Source: Oryzomonas japonica
Lineage (GTDB): Bacteria > Desulfobacterota > Desulfuromonadia > Geobacterales > Pseudopelobacteraceae
Assembly (NCBI RefSeq): GCF_008802365.1
Contig: NZ_VZQZ01000001.1
Location: 372,001 to 436,000 of the forward strand
Direction of reading: 5' to 3'
DNA length: 64,000 bases
Shown here: piece by piece, positions 38,841 through 48,594 of the stretch
Layout: each line of letters starts with the position of its first letter
How positions within the stretch are numbered: the stretch's first letter is position 1
Translations under genes and position numbers: made by a program
Notes under the pieces: generated by a model
What the model was told of the DNA's origin: nothing
What the model saw: only the letters and a program-made list of their open reading frames with translations
The model's database searches: none

Positions 38841-40118
38841 GTGGAACACCCTCAAGACCCCCTCAAGCGAGTTGAAAAAGACCTGAAAAAATGTGTGAAA
38901 TGCGGCGCCTGCCGGGCAAATTGCCCCGCCTTCACCGCATTCCAGCGTGAGCCGGCCGTTGCCCGCGGCAAGGTGGCCCTGGCCCAACATATTCTCAAAA
39001 ACGACATCGATTTGGACGACCAGACCTATGTGGCCATGTCCAAGTGCCTGTTGTGTGGCAGTTGCGTGGAGAAGTGCCCGAACGAGGTGCCGACCGACGA
39101 GATCGTTGTTGCCGCACGGGAAGCGTTGGCGGCGCGGCGCGGCCTGACCACCTTCCACGCGGCTGTCGGCCAGGTGATCAAACACCGCACCCTGATGAAG
39201 ATGGGCGCCAAGATGGCCAGCATCCTCGGCCCGCTCTTTTTCAGAAAGGTTCCTGAAACATCGGGGCTACGGCTGCGCTTCCCGGTGCCGTTTATCGGCC
39301 GGAAACGCCATATCCCGGCCATCGCCAAAAAACCGTTCATGGACCGGCATCCCGAGGTTATCCCTGGCGAACCGGGCAAGCCGCGGATCGTCTTCTTTGT
39401 CGGCTGCATGACCAACTTCGTCTATACCGAGATCGGCGAAGCGGCCCTGGCGCTCTTTCGTCACCTGGGCTGCACGGTGATCATCCCCAAGGGGCAGCAG
39501 TGCTGCGGCCTGCCGGCCATGTCCGGTGGAGATATCGCCACGGTGCGCGGGCTGGCCGAGAAGAATCTGGCGGAGATGGAACGATATGAAGCCGACTATG
39601 TCATGAGCGCCTGCGCCACCTGCAGCGGCGCCCTTCATCGCTTCTACCCGCTGGTGGTGGGCAAGCGCAATCCCGAACTGCGGGCGCGGCTGGATGCCCT
39701 GGCGGCAAAGACCGTGGATGCCTCCCAACTGCTGCACCACCTGGGGCTCAGCCCCGCCGAGACCGGCGCGGGCGACGCTGTGCGCGTGACCTACCATGAT
39801 CCCTGCCACCTGCGCACCCGCGGCTTGACCAAACAGCCCCGGGAGCTTTTGCGAGGGACGCCGGGCATCGAACTGACCGAGATGGAAGGGGCCGACCGCT
39901 GCTGCGGCCTGGGCGGCACGTTCAATGTCTACCACTACGGTTCGTCCATGACCATCAACGACGCCAAGAGCCGCGCCATCATCGATACCGCCGCCCAAGT
40001 CGTGGCGACCGGTTGCCCCGGCTGCATGATGCAACTTTCCGATGGTTTGAAACAGCACGGTTCCCGCGTCCAGGTGCTGCACACATTGCAACTTCTTGCC
40101 CGTCAACTGAAATTGTGA
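38841..40118 (+). CDS. GlcF/GlpC-type iron-sulfur subunit with two CCG domains
   Basis: A 425-aa protein. Two [4Fe-4S] ferredoxin motifs are present, CVKCGACRANCP and CLLCGSCVEKCP. Two cysteine-rich CCG domains follow, with GQQCCGLP and ADRCCGLGG. This layout is typical of the electron-accepting subunit of glycolate, lactate or glycerol-3-phosphate oxidoreductases, or of heterodisulfide reductase D-like proteins. No flavin subunit is adjacent, so the substrate is unknown. The start is taken as GTG 38841, which has AAAAGGAA upstream. Confidence 0.82.
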   Translation: MEHPQDPLKRVEKDLKKCVKCGACRANCPAFTAFQREPAVARGKVALAQHILKNDIDLDDQTYVAMSKCLLCGSCVEKCPNEVPTDEIVVAAREALAARRGLTTFHAAVGQVIKHRTLMKMGAKMASILGPLFFRKVPETSGLRLRFPVPFIGRKRHIPAIAKKPFMDRHPEVIPGEPGKPRIVFFVGCMTNFVYTEIGEAALALFRHLGCTVIIPKGQQCCGLPAMSGGDIATVRGLAEKNLAEMERYEADYVMSACATCSGALHRFYPLVVGKRNPELRARLDALAAKTVDASQLLHHLGLSPAETGAGDAVRVTYHDPCHLRTRGLTKQPRELLRGTPGIELTEMEGADRCCGLGGTFNVYHYGSSMTINDAKSRAIIDTAAQVVATGCPGCMMQLSDGLKQHGSRVQVLHTLQLLARQLKL

Positions 40119-40189
40119 TACGTCTTTTTATTGTCGCTAAAGGTTTTTTATCACTGCTTATCTTCTTTGTTCTTGATAAAAATTTTTTA

Positions 40190-40218
40190 TTGACATAACA
40201 ATACAAATTGTATACAAA
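40190..40218 (+). promoter_or_regulatory. Promoter with internal palindromic operator before the XRE-cupin gene
   Basis: TTGACA (40190-40195), a 17-nt spacer and TACAAA (40213-40218). The spacer contains ATACAA-A-TTGTAT (40201-40213), a 13-bp palindrome that ends on the first base of the -10. This position would let a bound dimer block RNA polymerase, consistent with autoregulation by the downstream gene. Confidence 0.7.
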
Positions 40219-40258
40219 GCCCGGCATAAAAATGGGTTCTATTTCTGGTAGGGTATGA

Positions 40259-40822
40259 ATGAGCGACTTCAATATTGGGGCAAAAATCAAAAAATTGCGC
40301 CTCGCGAAGAAAATGACCCTTCAGGCAGTGGCCAGGGAAACGGGATTTTCTCCCGCCCTCATCTCGCAGATCGAGAACAACAACGTCTCTCCGCCCATTG
40401 CCACGTTGTCCAAGATTGCCAAGTTCTTTGATGTCAAAATCGGGATGTTCTTTGCCGAGGACGAGGAAGAATGCCGCTTCGAGGTGGTCCGTTCCCACGA
40501 GCGCAAGGTTATTCCGCGGGTGATCTCCCGCGCCGGCACCAGCCAGGGCTATTCCTATGAATCGCTTTCCTTCCGCAAGCAGAGCAAGAAGATGGAGCCC
40601 TTTCTTCTTACGGTCGCGGAAAAGGCGCTTGAGGAAAACACCTACAGCCACGACGGCGAGGAGTTCCTTTTCGTCATGAAAGGAACGGCCGACCTGCTGC
40701 TGGATGACCGCAAGATCACGCTCTATGAGGGGGATTGCGTCTACTTCGATTCCGCCCTGAAGCATCGCCTGCTTTCCAAGGACGGGGAAGAGGTGAAGGT
40801 GCTGGCCGTCGTGACGAGATAG
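40259..40822 (+). CDS. XRE-family regulator with C-terminal cupin domain
   Basis: A 187-aa protein with an N-terminal helix-turn-helix (about 7-62, core TLQAVARETGFSPALISQIEN) and a C-terminal cupin sensor (about 110-185). Such regulators usually control catabolic or amino-acid genes, with the cupin sensing a small molecule. It lies directly upstream of the carboxylase genes, which suggests it controls propionyl-CoA or related acyl-CoA metabolism; this is inference from position. Its own promoter contains a palindrome it may bind. Confidence 0.87.
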   Translation: MSDFNIGAKIKKLRLAKKMTLQAVARETGFSPALISQIENNNVSPPIATLSKIAKFFDVKIGMFFAEDEEECRFEVVRSHERKVIPRVISRAGTSQGYSYESLSFRKQSKKMEPFLLTVAEKALEENTYSHDGEEFLFVMKGTADLLLDDRKITLYEGDCVYFDSALKHRLLSKDGEEVKVLAVVTR

Positions 40823-40960
40823 TTCTCCCTCCGGGATACGGCAAGTCCGCTCCTGCCGCCCCTTCTGTTCCCATGGCAATTTCATGCGCAATAACAAGAT
40901 GTGTTTCTGAATAGAACCTGGCACTGCTAAAAAATCCCCTGTATCGGAAGGATAGCGGAG

Positions 40961-42685
40961 ATGTCCAAGAAAGCGATTAAACCGTCACTGGAAAACCCCT
41001 TTGCCCCGCCTGAGGTTGTCAAATTCACGATTCCCGGAGAGATTCCCGGTAAGACCGGCGGTTATGAAGAGGTGATGAAGGAGGGGCATGACCTGATTCA
41101 TCGCCCCATCCGATCGGTCAAGATCGATCAGATCGAAAAGCAGCACTTCAAAAAGCGGATGACCGTCTGGGAGAGGATCCGCGTCCTTACCGAAAACGAA
41201 CCGAATATCCTGTTCCAGAACTGGGGCAAGAATCTCGACGGTGCCTCACTGGTCACCGGCATTCTCAATATCCGCGGCCGGGATGTGGCGATCTATGGCC
41301 ATGACTTCACGGTCCGGGCCGGCTCCATGGACGCCACCAACGGCAACAAGCTGGCCCGCCTGTTCCAGATGGCCGGGGAAAAGGGCATTCCGCTGATCGG
41401 CATGAACGACAGCGCCGGTGCCTACGTGCCTGCGGGGGTCGGCGGCCTGGACGGCTATGCCGAGGCCTTTACGGCGCTTCGCAAGATCAGCGGCGTTGTC
41501 CCCAGCATCATGTGTATGTTCGGCTTCAATGCCGGCGGCGGCAGCTACCTCCCCCGCCAGGGCAGTTTTGTGATCCAGCCCAACGATACGTTCTTCGGCC
41601 TGACCGGCCCCGGCGTCGTCAAGTCGGTCCTGGGAGAGGATGTCACCCCCGAGGAGCTCGGCGGCCCCAAGGTGCACGGGCTGTCGGGCGTCGCCGACCT
41701 CACCGTGGAGGACGAGGTGGGCGCCCTGAGAAGCGCGCTCCAATTACTCAATTACCTGCCGGACAACAATAGCGTCCTGGCTCCCTTCCAACAGACGAGC
41801 GACCCCTTGGACCGCAAGACCTGGGAGATCAATACGCTCCTGAAAAAGGCTTTCAACTCCCCCACCGGCTTCAATACCCCCTTCGATGTGTCGATCATGA
41901 TCCAGCAGATCTGCGACCATGGCGACTATTTCGAGATGCAGCGGGATCGGGCGCGCAATGCCATCACCGCCTTTGGCCGCTTGGGGGGCAACGTGGTCGG
42001 CTTCGTGGCCAACAACAGCGCCGTGGCCTCCGGCCAGATCGACGTGGATGCGGCCTACAAAATCGCCCGCTTCAACCGTTTCTGCAACATCTACAACATC
42101 CCGCTGATCTTCATGGAGGATACCACCGGCTTCCTGCCGGGACGCGAGCAGGAGGCCCGCGGCATCGTGCAGGCCGGCCGCGCCATGCTGGATTCCATCG
42201 TGGATATCAGAACGCCGCGCATCCTGCTGATCATCCGCAACGCCTACGGCGGGGCCTATGCCTCCTATAACAACTACCCCACCGGCGCCGACCTGGTGCT
42301 GGCGCTGCCGACCACCCGCCTGGCGGTCATGGGGCCGGCCGGCAAGGAGTTCGTCTACAAGGATGAACTCCGCAAGGTGCGCAACGCGGTCGCCGAGCAG
42401 GTGAAGCTGGGGACCCAGGAACGGACCGCCGCCGGCATGGAGCCTGGCGAGGCCAAGAAAGAGGCCGAAAAGGATGCGACCGAGTGGCTGAAGGCGCGGG
42501 AGGCCGAGCTTAACCTCCGGTATGAAAAAGAGCTGATGAACCCCAAAGAAGCGCTCAGTCTGGGCTCCATCTCCTCACTCGTGATGCCCACGGACCTGCG
42601 CAAGGTGCTTGGCGAGAACCTGAATTTCTTCCTTCGCCATTACAAGCCTTCTCCAATGCAGGCGGTGCAGCGCGAGTTCCACTAA
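40961..42685 (+). CDS. Acyl-CoA carboxylase carboxyltransferase subunit (probably propionyl-CoA)
   Basis: A 574-aa carboxyltransferase of the PccB/AccD fold with tandem crotonase-like halves. The N-half includes [12 protein letters not shown] and [11 protein letters not shown]. The C-half has [10 protein letters not shown] and Y-G-G-A-Y-A-S-Y, with glycine-rich stretches for CoA and biotin binding. It moves the carboxyl from biotin to the acyl-CoA. It precedes the biotin carboxylase gene by 33 bp and lies in the same module as methylmalonyl-CoA mutase and epimerase, which points to propionyl-CoA. It is longer than many PccB subunits (about 510 aa). Confidence 0.87.
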   Translation: MSKKAIKPSLENPFAPPEVVKFTIPGEIPGKTGGYEEVMKEGHDLIHRPIRSVKIDQIEKQHFKKRMTVWERIRVLTENEPNILFQNWGKNLDGASLVTGILNIRGRDVAIYGHDFTVRAGSMDATNGNKLARLFQMAGEKGIPLIGMNDSAGAYVPAGVGGLDGYAEAFTALRKISGVVPSIMCMFGFNAGGGSYLPRQGSFVIQPNDTFFGLTGPGVVKSVLGEDVTPEELGGPKVHGLSGVADLTVEDEVGALRSALQLLNYLPDNNSVLAPFQQTSDPLDRKTWEINTLLKKAFNSPTGFNTPFDVSIMIQQICDHGDYFEMQRDRARNAITAFGRLGGNVVGFVANNSAVASGQIDVDAAYKIARFNRFCNIYNIPLIFMEDTTGFLPGREQEARGIVQAGRAMLDSIVDIRTPRILLIIRNAYGGAYASYNNYPTGADLVLALPTTRLAVMGPAGKEFVYKDELRKVRNAVAEQVKLGTQERTAAGMEPGEAKKEAEKDATEWLKAREAELNLRYEKELMNPKEALSLGSISSLVMPTDLRKVLGENLNFFLRHYKPSPMQAVQREFH

Positions 42686-42718
42686 TCTATTTTACGAAGA
42701 GATTGGAGATAGAGACCC

Positions 42719-45619
42719 ATGTCACAAGCTTCCGATTACTACCTGAACAACCCCCTGACCCATCGGGCTCGTCGCCTGAGCAGTGCCGCTTCCGAGTGGG
42801 TGCGCTCCTTTTCCTGCGAGGACCTGAAACCGCTCATCGTCTGCCGCGGCCCGATCCGGAAGGAGGCGATGGATGTGTACCAGGAGATGGGCATCACCCA
42901 CTTCGGTATCCTGCTCTCCGAAAAGGATTCCATCGTGTATCCCACCGCCCTGGCCCCCGAACTGCGCCAGCTGACCGATTCCAACCGGGTGCACCGCGTG
43001 CCCGACTATACCGGCGCCAGCAAGGAAGAACGGGTGGAGCGTATCCACCAGATCATCGAGATCGCCCAGGATAACGGCTACGACTCGATCTTTGCCGGTT
43101 ATGGTTTCATGGCCGAGGATGAGGAATTCGTTGCCGAGATCGAGAAGGCCGGACTCACCTTCATCGGCCCCTGCGCAAACACCCAGGCCCGGGCCGGCAA
43201 GAAGGACGAAGCCAAGCGGACCGCCCTGACGGTGAATGTCAGCGTCACCCCCGGTGTCAACAACGTAACGGCCCTGACCCTGCTCAAGAAACATCCCACC
43301 CGCGAGAAGCTCCTGGCGCTGGTCAAGGCCGAGGGGCTCGTCTGTGATGCCAAGGTGCTCAAGGACGCCAAGGTGTCGCTTGAAGCGTTGGCCGACCATG
43401 TCCTGACCGCCTCCTATGCCAAGGGGATCGACCTCTTTACCATCGAGGAGTTGTGCGCCCAGGTCCAGAATGAGGTGGCCGGACTGTTCCGCAACTACCC
43501 CCGCAACCGTTTCCGCCTGAAGGCCATCGGCGGCGGCGGCGGCAAGGGACAGCGCATTGTGGGCGCCGCGCTTTTGGCGGCGAAGAATGCCGACGAAAAG
43601 ATGATCGCCAAGGCGGCCGCCGAGGCCCCGGCCATGGTCCGGGAGATCCTGAACGAGGTCAAGGCCAACGGCGTCGGCGATAACAAGAACATCCTGATCG
43701 AACTCAACATCGAGCAGACCCGCCACAACGAGATCCAGTTGCTGGGCAACGGCGAATGGTGCATCGCCCTGGGCGGGCGTGATTGTTCCCTGCAGATGCA
43801 TGAACAGAAACTGCTGGAGGTCTCCGTCACCCAGGAAAGCCTGGCTGACGCCATTGCCAAGGCAAAGGCTGCGGGCAGGAAGGAAGAGGTCGCGGCCCTG
43901 GAGAGCGACCTCAAGGTGCTCCAGCGGATGGAGGAGGAATCGGCCCGTTTCGGTCAGGCGGTCGGCCTGGACTCGGCCTCGACCTTTGAGTGCATCGTTG
44001 ACCGCGACCGGCACTATTTCATGGAGGTGAACACCCGCATCCAGGTGGAACACCGGGTCACGGAACTCTGCTACAGCCTCAAGTTCGTCAATCCCAAGAA
44101 CAAAAACGACTTCTTTGTCGTCGAATCCCTGGTGGAGGCCATGGCCCTCCTGGCGCGGCACAAGAAGCGCCTCCCCAAGCCGGAGCGGATCGTCCGTTTC
44201 AATGCGGCCGTAGAGGCCCGCCTGAACGCCACCGATGCCTCTCTCTCCCCCCACGCCGGCGGCATGATCCGCTACTGGTCGAAGCCGATCGAAGGGGAGA
44301 TCCGGGACGATCAGGGGATCAGCATGCTGAACCCGGATACCGCCGTCTTCATGAAGTACAAGGTGGCCGGGGCCTATGATTCCAATATTGCCCTCCTGCT
44401 GACCAAGGGTGAGGACCGCTTTGCCAGCTACGAACACCTGTCCGAGGTACTGCGCAGCACCACCTTGCGGGGCAGCGCCCTGGCAACCAATCTTGAGTTC
44501 CATTACGGCCTCGTGAACTGGTTTCTGGGCAGGAACGTCATGGCCAAGCCGACCACCCGGTTCGTGGTCCCGTACCTGACCCTGGTCGGAACCCTGAAGG
44601 AAGAGGCCAACAGGCTGGACCCGGTGTACGCCTTCCTGCAGATGAAGAAACACTATGACAAGCTCGTCTGCGAACAATATGCCGACCAGCCCGAGGTGTG
44701 TGCCAGGGAGCGCAAACACATGTCGGCCCTGCTGGACCGCAAGGGGACCTTGATCACCCGTCCCATGGAACGCCTCCTGGGTGACCCCCACCTGCTCTCC
44801 GGCTGGCTGAGCATGAATACGATCAACTTCCGCATCGAGAAGGGCCGCGTCATCTGGCTGCGGAATCCCCTCGGCGTCCTCAACGAGACGTACGAATATA
44901 TGCACATGTCCTATCGTCCGCACAAACCGGCGGCCGAGATCATCTGGAACCATGACAACGAACTGCTCCAACAGTCGCTGCATTTCTACCGCACCCTGCG
45001 CGAGAAGTTGGGCCTGGCGCGCGACGAATATTTCCAGCTCAACGAACTGCTGAAAAAGGAACAACCCCAGGGCGGCTTTGACGCCGAACAGTGGGACCAG
45101 ATCCGTTCAGCCCATTTCGGCTACGAAGCCGGACTCGAACTGCTCGGCATGCTGTTCCTGGTCGGCGGAAACACCCGGTTCTGGGATATGCATGTCCAGG
45201 ACGATCTGGAGATCGTCATTCCCGATTACCTCACCGACCCAGACCTGCAGGCGCGGATGAAAAAGGTTCTGGTGCCGCCGCCCGCAACCAAGGCCGATGA
45301 AATCGTCGCCGCCTGTGGGGGAATGTACTATGGCCAGGAAGCGCCGGGGCTCCCCATGTTCGTATATGAGGGGATGCATTTCGAGAAGGACCAGCCGCTC
45401 TACATCATCGAGGTCATGAAGATGTTCAACACGATCAAGGCGCAGTTCTCCGGGACTATCGACAAGATCATCATGGACGGCGGCGACGGGACGATCGTGC
45501 AGAAGGGGCAACCACTCTTCAAGATCACGCCTGACGAGAAATTTGTCGAGGTAGACCCCAAAGTTCTGGAACGCGAGAAACGCGAACGGACGGCCGAATA
45601 CCTGAAGGCGGTCATCTGA
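42719..45619 (+). CDS. Biotin carboxylase / biotin carboxyl carrier subunit, unusually long
   Basis: A 966-aa alpha subunit. The biotin carboxylase N-domain (about 35-165) has G-Y-G-F-M-A-E-D and F-I-G-P. The ATP-grasp domain has the Gly-rich loop KAIGGGGGKGQ, and E-V-N-T-R-I-Q-V-E-H-R catalytic residues follow. The BC C-domain ends near 600. The biotinyl domain at the C-terminus has EVMKM with biotin-accepting K901. Between them lies a helical region of about 270 residues, longer than the usual BT linker. Typical PccA proteins are about 660 aa. No carboxyltransferase domain of pyruvate carboxylase is seen, so it pairs with the upstream subunit. Confidence 0.88.
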   Translation: MSQASDYYLNNPLTHRARRLSSAASEWVRSFSCEDLKPLIVCRGPIRKEAMDVYQEMGITHFGILLSEKDSIVYPTALAPELRQLTDSNRVHRVPDYTGASKEERVERIHQIIEIAQDNGYDSIFAGYGFMAEDEEFVAEIEKAGLTFIGPCANTQARAGKKDEAKRTALTVNVSVTPGVNNVTALTLLKKHPTREKLLALVKAEGLVCDAKVLKDAKVSLEALADHVLTASYAKGIDLFTIEELCAQVQNEVAGLFRNYPRNRFRLKAIGGGGGKGQRIVGAALLAAKNADEKMIAKAAAEAPAMVREILNEVKANGVGDNKNILIELNIEQTRHNEIQLLGNGEWCIALGGRDCSLQMHEQKLLEVSVTQESLADAIAKAKAAGRKEEVAALESDLKVLQRMEEESARFGQAVGLDSASTFECIVDRDRHYFMEVNTRIQVEHRVTELCYSLKFVNPKNKNDFFVVESLVEAMALLARHKKRLPKPERIVRFNAAVEARLNATDASLSPHAGGMIRYWSKPIEGEIRDDQGISMLNPDTAVFMKYKVAGAYDSNIALLLTKGEDRFASYEHLSEVLRSTTLRGSALATNLEFHYGLVNWFLGRNVMAKPTTRFVVPYLTLVGTLKEEANRLDPVYAFLQMKKHYDKLVCEQYADQPEVCARERKHMSALLDRKGTLITRPMERLLGDPHLLSGWLSMNTINFRIEKGRVIWLRNPLGVLNETYEYMHMSYRPHKPAAEIIWNHDNELLQQSLHFYRTLREKLGLARDEYFQLNELLKKEQPQGGFDAEQWDQIRSAHFGYEAGLELLGMLFLVGGNTRFWDMHVQDDLEIVIPDYLTDPDLQARMKKVLVPPPATKADEIVAACGGMYYGQEAPGLPMFVYEGMHFEKDQPLYIIEVMKMFNTIKAQFSGTIDKIIMDGGDGTIVQKGQPLFKITPDEKFVEVDPKVLEREKRERTAEYLKAVI

Positions 45620-45688
45620 CCGGCAATCCGGTTCATGGAGTAAGGAACTGCATCAGGACCGGAGCCGGTTGTGGATTCTTCGATGTAT

Positions 45689-45721
45689 CAGCGGACCTCG
45701 CCTGAAACGGGGGTCCGCTGA
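45689..45721. terminator. Probable terminator hairpin after the carboxylase operon
   Basis: CAGCGGACC and GGTCCGCTG form a 9-bp stem between the biotin carboxylase gene and the convergent zinc-ribbon gene. The T-tract is weak (TGATTTCG), so efficiency is uncertain. Confidence 0.55.
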
Positions 45722-45733
45722 TTTCGTGAACGC

Positions 45734-45949
45734 TTACGGCCCGGAGGAGTTATTGTCGTCCCCCTCCACGCACTCCGATTGTGCCTGCAGAAACGATTTT
45801 TTGTGGGGGTCCTTGACGATCTCGACAGCGCAGTGATTGACCGACCATACGGTCCCGCAGGAACGGCATTCCATGATCTGCTCGGCAAACCCGTCGGTCT
45901 GTAGGTCGATAGCGCTGTAGTCGTAGCTGCTGCATACGGGGCATTTCAT
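45734..45949 (-). CDS. Small zinc-ribbon protein
   Basis: A 71-aa protein with two Cys pairs, CPVC (residues 3-6) and CRSC (about 29-32), forming a probable zinc ribbon. Two further Cys are at about 40 and 58. It resembles short zinc-ribbon proteins of unknown function. The start at 45949 has GAAAGGATGAG upstream; the frame extends 5' without similarity. It is transcribed opposite to the carboxylase and mutase genes that flank it. Confidence 0.7.
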   Translation of the reverse strand: MKCPVCSSYDYSAIDLQTDGFAEQIMECRSCGTVWSVNHCAVEIVKDPHKKSFLQAQSECVEGDDNNSSGP

Positions 45950-46119
45950 GATCTCATCCTTTCTCCGTCGGATATATTGAGAACTGTGGCGACAAAGGGG
46001 TAGGTGAGGTATGTCTCTAGTATAGCGCCATCCATGTTTTTGCATACAAAAATAAAGACATGCTAATCGTGTATATAGGTGGATAGTTCTATCATTTTCA
46101 ATGGTGAGGAGATCATCAC

Positions 46120-47775
46120 ATGAGTATTCCCGAAGACAAGAAGGCGTGGCAGGACGGCGCGGTTGCGAAAAGTATCGCCAAGTCGCCGGAGCGTAAACCG
46201 GAGTTCCGCACCAGTTCCAACATCGAGATGGAGCGTTGTTTTACACCGGAATTCGATTACCCCGGCTATGACGAACAGCTCGGGTTTCCCGGCCAGTACC
46301 CCTACACCCGTGGTGTGCAGCCGACCATGTACCGCGGCCGTTTCTGGACCATGCGCCAGTATGCCGGTTTCGGCACCGCCAAGGAGTCCAACGAACGTTA
46401 CAAGTACCTGCTCCAGGCGGGCCAGACAGGCCTGTCCGTCGCCTTCGACCTGCCGACCCAGATGGGCTATGACTCCGATGCGGCCATGGCCGCCGGCGAG
46501 GTCGGCAAGGTCGGCGTCGCCATCGACTCCCTGGCCGATATGGAGACCCTCTTCGACGGCATCCCACTGGACAAGGTTTCCACCTCCATGACCATCAACT
46601 CCACCGCCGCCATCCTGCTCTGCATGTATATCGCCGTGGCCGAGAAACAGGGGGTTCCGGCGAACAAGATCTCCGGCACCATCCAGAACGATATCCTCAA
46701 GGAGTACATGGCCCGCGGGACCTATATCTACCCTCCGAAAGAGTCCATGCGGATCATCACCGACATCTTCGCCTACTGCAAGGATCACGTGCCCAAGTGG
46801 AACACCATCTCCATCTCCGGCTACCATATCCGCGAGGCGGGTTCCAGCGCGGTGCAGGAGGTTGCTTTTACCCTGGCCGACGGCATCGCCTACGTGGAGG
46901 CCGCCATCAAGGCCGGGCTGAACGTGGATGAGTTCGCCCCGCGCCTGGCCTTCTTCTTCAACGCCCACAACAATCTGCTGGAGGAGGTGGCCAAGTTCCG
47001 CGCCGCCCGCCGTATCTGGGGCAGGATCATGAAGGAACGCTTCGGCGCCAAGGACCCCAAGTCGCAGATGCTCCGCTTCCACACCCAGACCGCCGGCTGC
47101 ACCCTGACCGCCCAGCAGCCGGACAACAATATCATGCGTGTCACCATCCAGGCCCTGGCGGCCGTGCTGGGTGGAACCCAGTCGCTGCACACCAACTCCC
47201 GCGACGAGGCCCTGGCCCTGCCGACCGAGGACTCGGTGCGCATCGCCCTGCGCACCCAGCAGGTAATCGCCTACGAATCGGGCGTGGCCGATTCCATCGA
47301 CCCCCTGGCCGGCTCGTTCCTGGTGGAGTCCCTGACCGATCAGGTGGAAAAGGCGGCCATGGAGTACATCGAGAAGATCGACCAGCTGGGCGGGGCCGTG
47401 GAGGCCATCTCCCGCGGCTTCCAGCAGAAGGAGATCCAGGATTCGGCCTATGCCTACCAGAAAGCCATCGAGTCCAGCGATATGGTCATCGTGGGGGTCA
47501 ATAAATTCACCGTCCAGGAACCGCCGCCCTCCGGACTGCTCAAGGTCAAGGAGGAGGTGGAGATCTCCCAGAAAGCGTCCCTGGGCGCAGTGAAGGCCGG
47601 ACGGGACGCCGCGGCGGTACAGGCGGCCCTAGGTGCCCTGGAAACGGCCGCCAGGGGGGATGACAATCTCATGCCCCACATCCTGAAGGCGGTCAAGTCC
47701 TACGCGACCTTGGGCGAGATCGCGGATGTCTTCAGGGAGGTGTTCGGCAAACACCACGAGACCGTGGTACTGTAG
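46120..47775 (+). CDS. Methylmalonyl-CoA mutase, catalytic (large) subunit without B12 domain
   Basis: A 551-aa TIM-barrel subunit. It has the substrate and radical-site segments [10 protein letters not shown] and [11 protein letters not shown], and [11 protein letters not shown]. Later come Q-T-A-G-C-T-L-T and H-T-N-S-R-D-E-A-L. It converts (R)-methylmalonyl-CoA to succinyl-CoA. Single-chain mutases have about 700 aa with a C-terminal cobalamin domain containing DxHxxG; here the chain stops before it. The cobalamin-binding subunit must be encoded elsewhere, as no such gene lies in the window. The start is supported by a GGTGAGGAG site. Confidence 0.93.
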   Translation: MSIPEDKKAWQDGAVAKSIAKSPERKPEFRTSSNIEMERCFTPEFDYPGYDEQLGFPGQYPYTRGVQPTMYRGRFWTMRQYAGFGTAKESNERYKYLLQAGQTGLSVAFDLPTQMGYDSDAAMAAGEVGKVGVAIDSLADMETLFDGIPLDKVSTSMTINSTAAILLCMYIAVAEKQGVPANKISGTIQNDILKEYMARGTYIYPPKESMRIITDIFAYCKDHVPKWNTISISGYHIREAGSSAVQEVAFTLADGIAYVEAAIKAGLNVDEFAPRLAFFFNAHNNLLEEVAKFRAARRIWGRIMKERFGAKDPKSQMLRFHTQTAGCTLTAQQPDNNIMRVTIQALAAVLGGTQSLHTNSRDEALALPTEDSVRIALRTQQVIAYESGVADSIDPLAGSFLVESLTDQVEKAAMEYIEKIDQLGGAVEAISRGFQQKEIQDSAYAYQKAIESSDMVIVGVNKFTVQEPPPSGLLKVKEEVEISQKASLGAVKAGRDAAAVQAALGALETAARGDDNLMPHILKAVKSYATLGEIADVFREVFGKHHETVVL

Positions 47776-47914
47776 AAAGTTGTTGAAAAACAGCCATCAG
47801 GCCTTCGTCCTCGAAAGCCCTTTCGTGCGGCGTTGCGCTGCTACGCCTCCTCGGGGCTTTCTGCGGGTGCGACGATCTGACTATTTTTGAACAACCTGGA
47901 TTTTTCAACAACCT
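47776..47914 (+). repeat. Palindromic intergenic repeat, copy B of four (long form)
   Basis: It starts AAGTTGTTGAAAAACAGCC and ends TTTTTCAACAACCTT, so its two ends are near-perfect inverted repeats. The core stem is GGCGTTGCGCTGCTACGCC. It fills the gap between the mutase and epimerase genes. Confidence 0.88.
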
Positions 47915-47931
47915 TCCAGAAGGAGGTTCCC

Positions 47932-48336
47932 ATGCTGACCAGGATTAATCATATCGGCATTGCCGTGCGGTCCCTCGATGAGACCCTGCCGTTCTACCGG
48001 GACAATCTGGGGATGGCCTTTGCGGGCATCGAAGAGGTCGCCGAACAAAAGGTGCGGGTCGCCATGCTGCAGGTGGGCGAATCCAAGATCGAACTCCTGG
48101 AGCCGACCAGCGAGGACAGCCCGGTGGCCAAGTTCCTGGAAAAGAACGGCCCCGGCATCCATCACCTGGCATACGAGGTGGAGGATATCGAGGCCGCCAT
48201 CGCCCGGCTGCTGGCCGAGGGCGCACGGATGATCGACCAGAGGCCGCGCACCGGCGCCCATGGGACGCGGATCGCTTTCGTGCATCCCAAAAGCAGTAAC
48301 GGCGTCCTGACGGAGTTGTGCCAGCCGGGGCACTAG
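47932..48336 (+). CDS. mce: Methylmalonyl-CoA epimerase
   Basis: A 134-aa VOC-fold metalloenzyme interconverting (S)- and (R)-methylmalonyl-CoA, linking carboxylase and mutase. Metal-ligand positions are visible: His in RINHIGIAV, His in IHHLAYEV, and Glu in LTELCQ, with E-L-L-E-P-T between. The start at 47932 has AAGGAGG upstream. A repeat element separates it from the mutase gene, but both are co-directional. Confidence 0.95.
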   Translation: MLTRINHIGIAVRSLDETLPFYRDNLGMAFAGIEEVAEQKVRVAMLQVGESKIELLEPTSEDSPVAKFLEKNGPGIHHLAYEVEDIEAAIARLLAEGARMIDQRPRTGAHGTRIAFVHPKSSNGVLTELCQPGH

Positions 48337-48337
48337 G

Positions 48338-48459
48338 AGGTTGTTGAAAAACAGCCATCAGGCCTTCCTCCTCGACCGCCCTTTCGTGCGGCGTAGCGCT
48401 GCTACGCCTCCTCGGGGCATTCTGTGGGTGCGACGATCTGACTATTTTTGAATAACCGG
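48338..48459 (+). repeat. Palindromic intergenic repeat, copy C of four (short form)
   Basis: It starts AGGTTGTTGAAAAACAGCC right after the mce stop, has the core GGCGTAGCGCTGCTACGCC, and ends TTTTTGAATAACC. It lacks the outer second arm seen in copies B and D. Confidence 0.88.
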
Positions 48460-48505
48460 GGCAACTAAAAGATTTACACAAACTATGATGCTGCTGATTT
48501 TTTTG

Positions 48506-48534
48506 TTGACAGGCTGACATTCTTTAAGTAAGTT
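48506..48534 (+). promoter_or_regulatory. Sigma-70 promoter of rplM-rpsI
   Basis: TTGACA (48506-48511), a 17-nt spacer and TAAGTT (48529-48534), about 60 bp before rplM and free of the repeat element. Confidence 0.75.
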
Positions 48535-48594
48535 ACATCTCTTCGAAAAAACCATGGTCTGTCTCTAACAGATCGTGCAGCATGTGAGGAAGCT

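Noticed and set aside
40900-40960. Sigma-54 promoter before the carboxyltransferase gene
   Set aside because: TGGCAC is present at about 40918 but the required TTGC-type -12 box is missing at the right spacing.
46063-47190. Long antisense open frame opposite the mutase gene
   Set aside because: It is a codon-bias shadow of a GC-rich gene; the translation has no recognisable domain and it lies fully opposite a clear enzyme.
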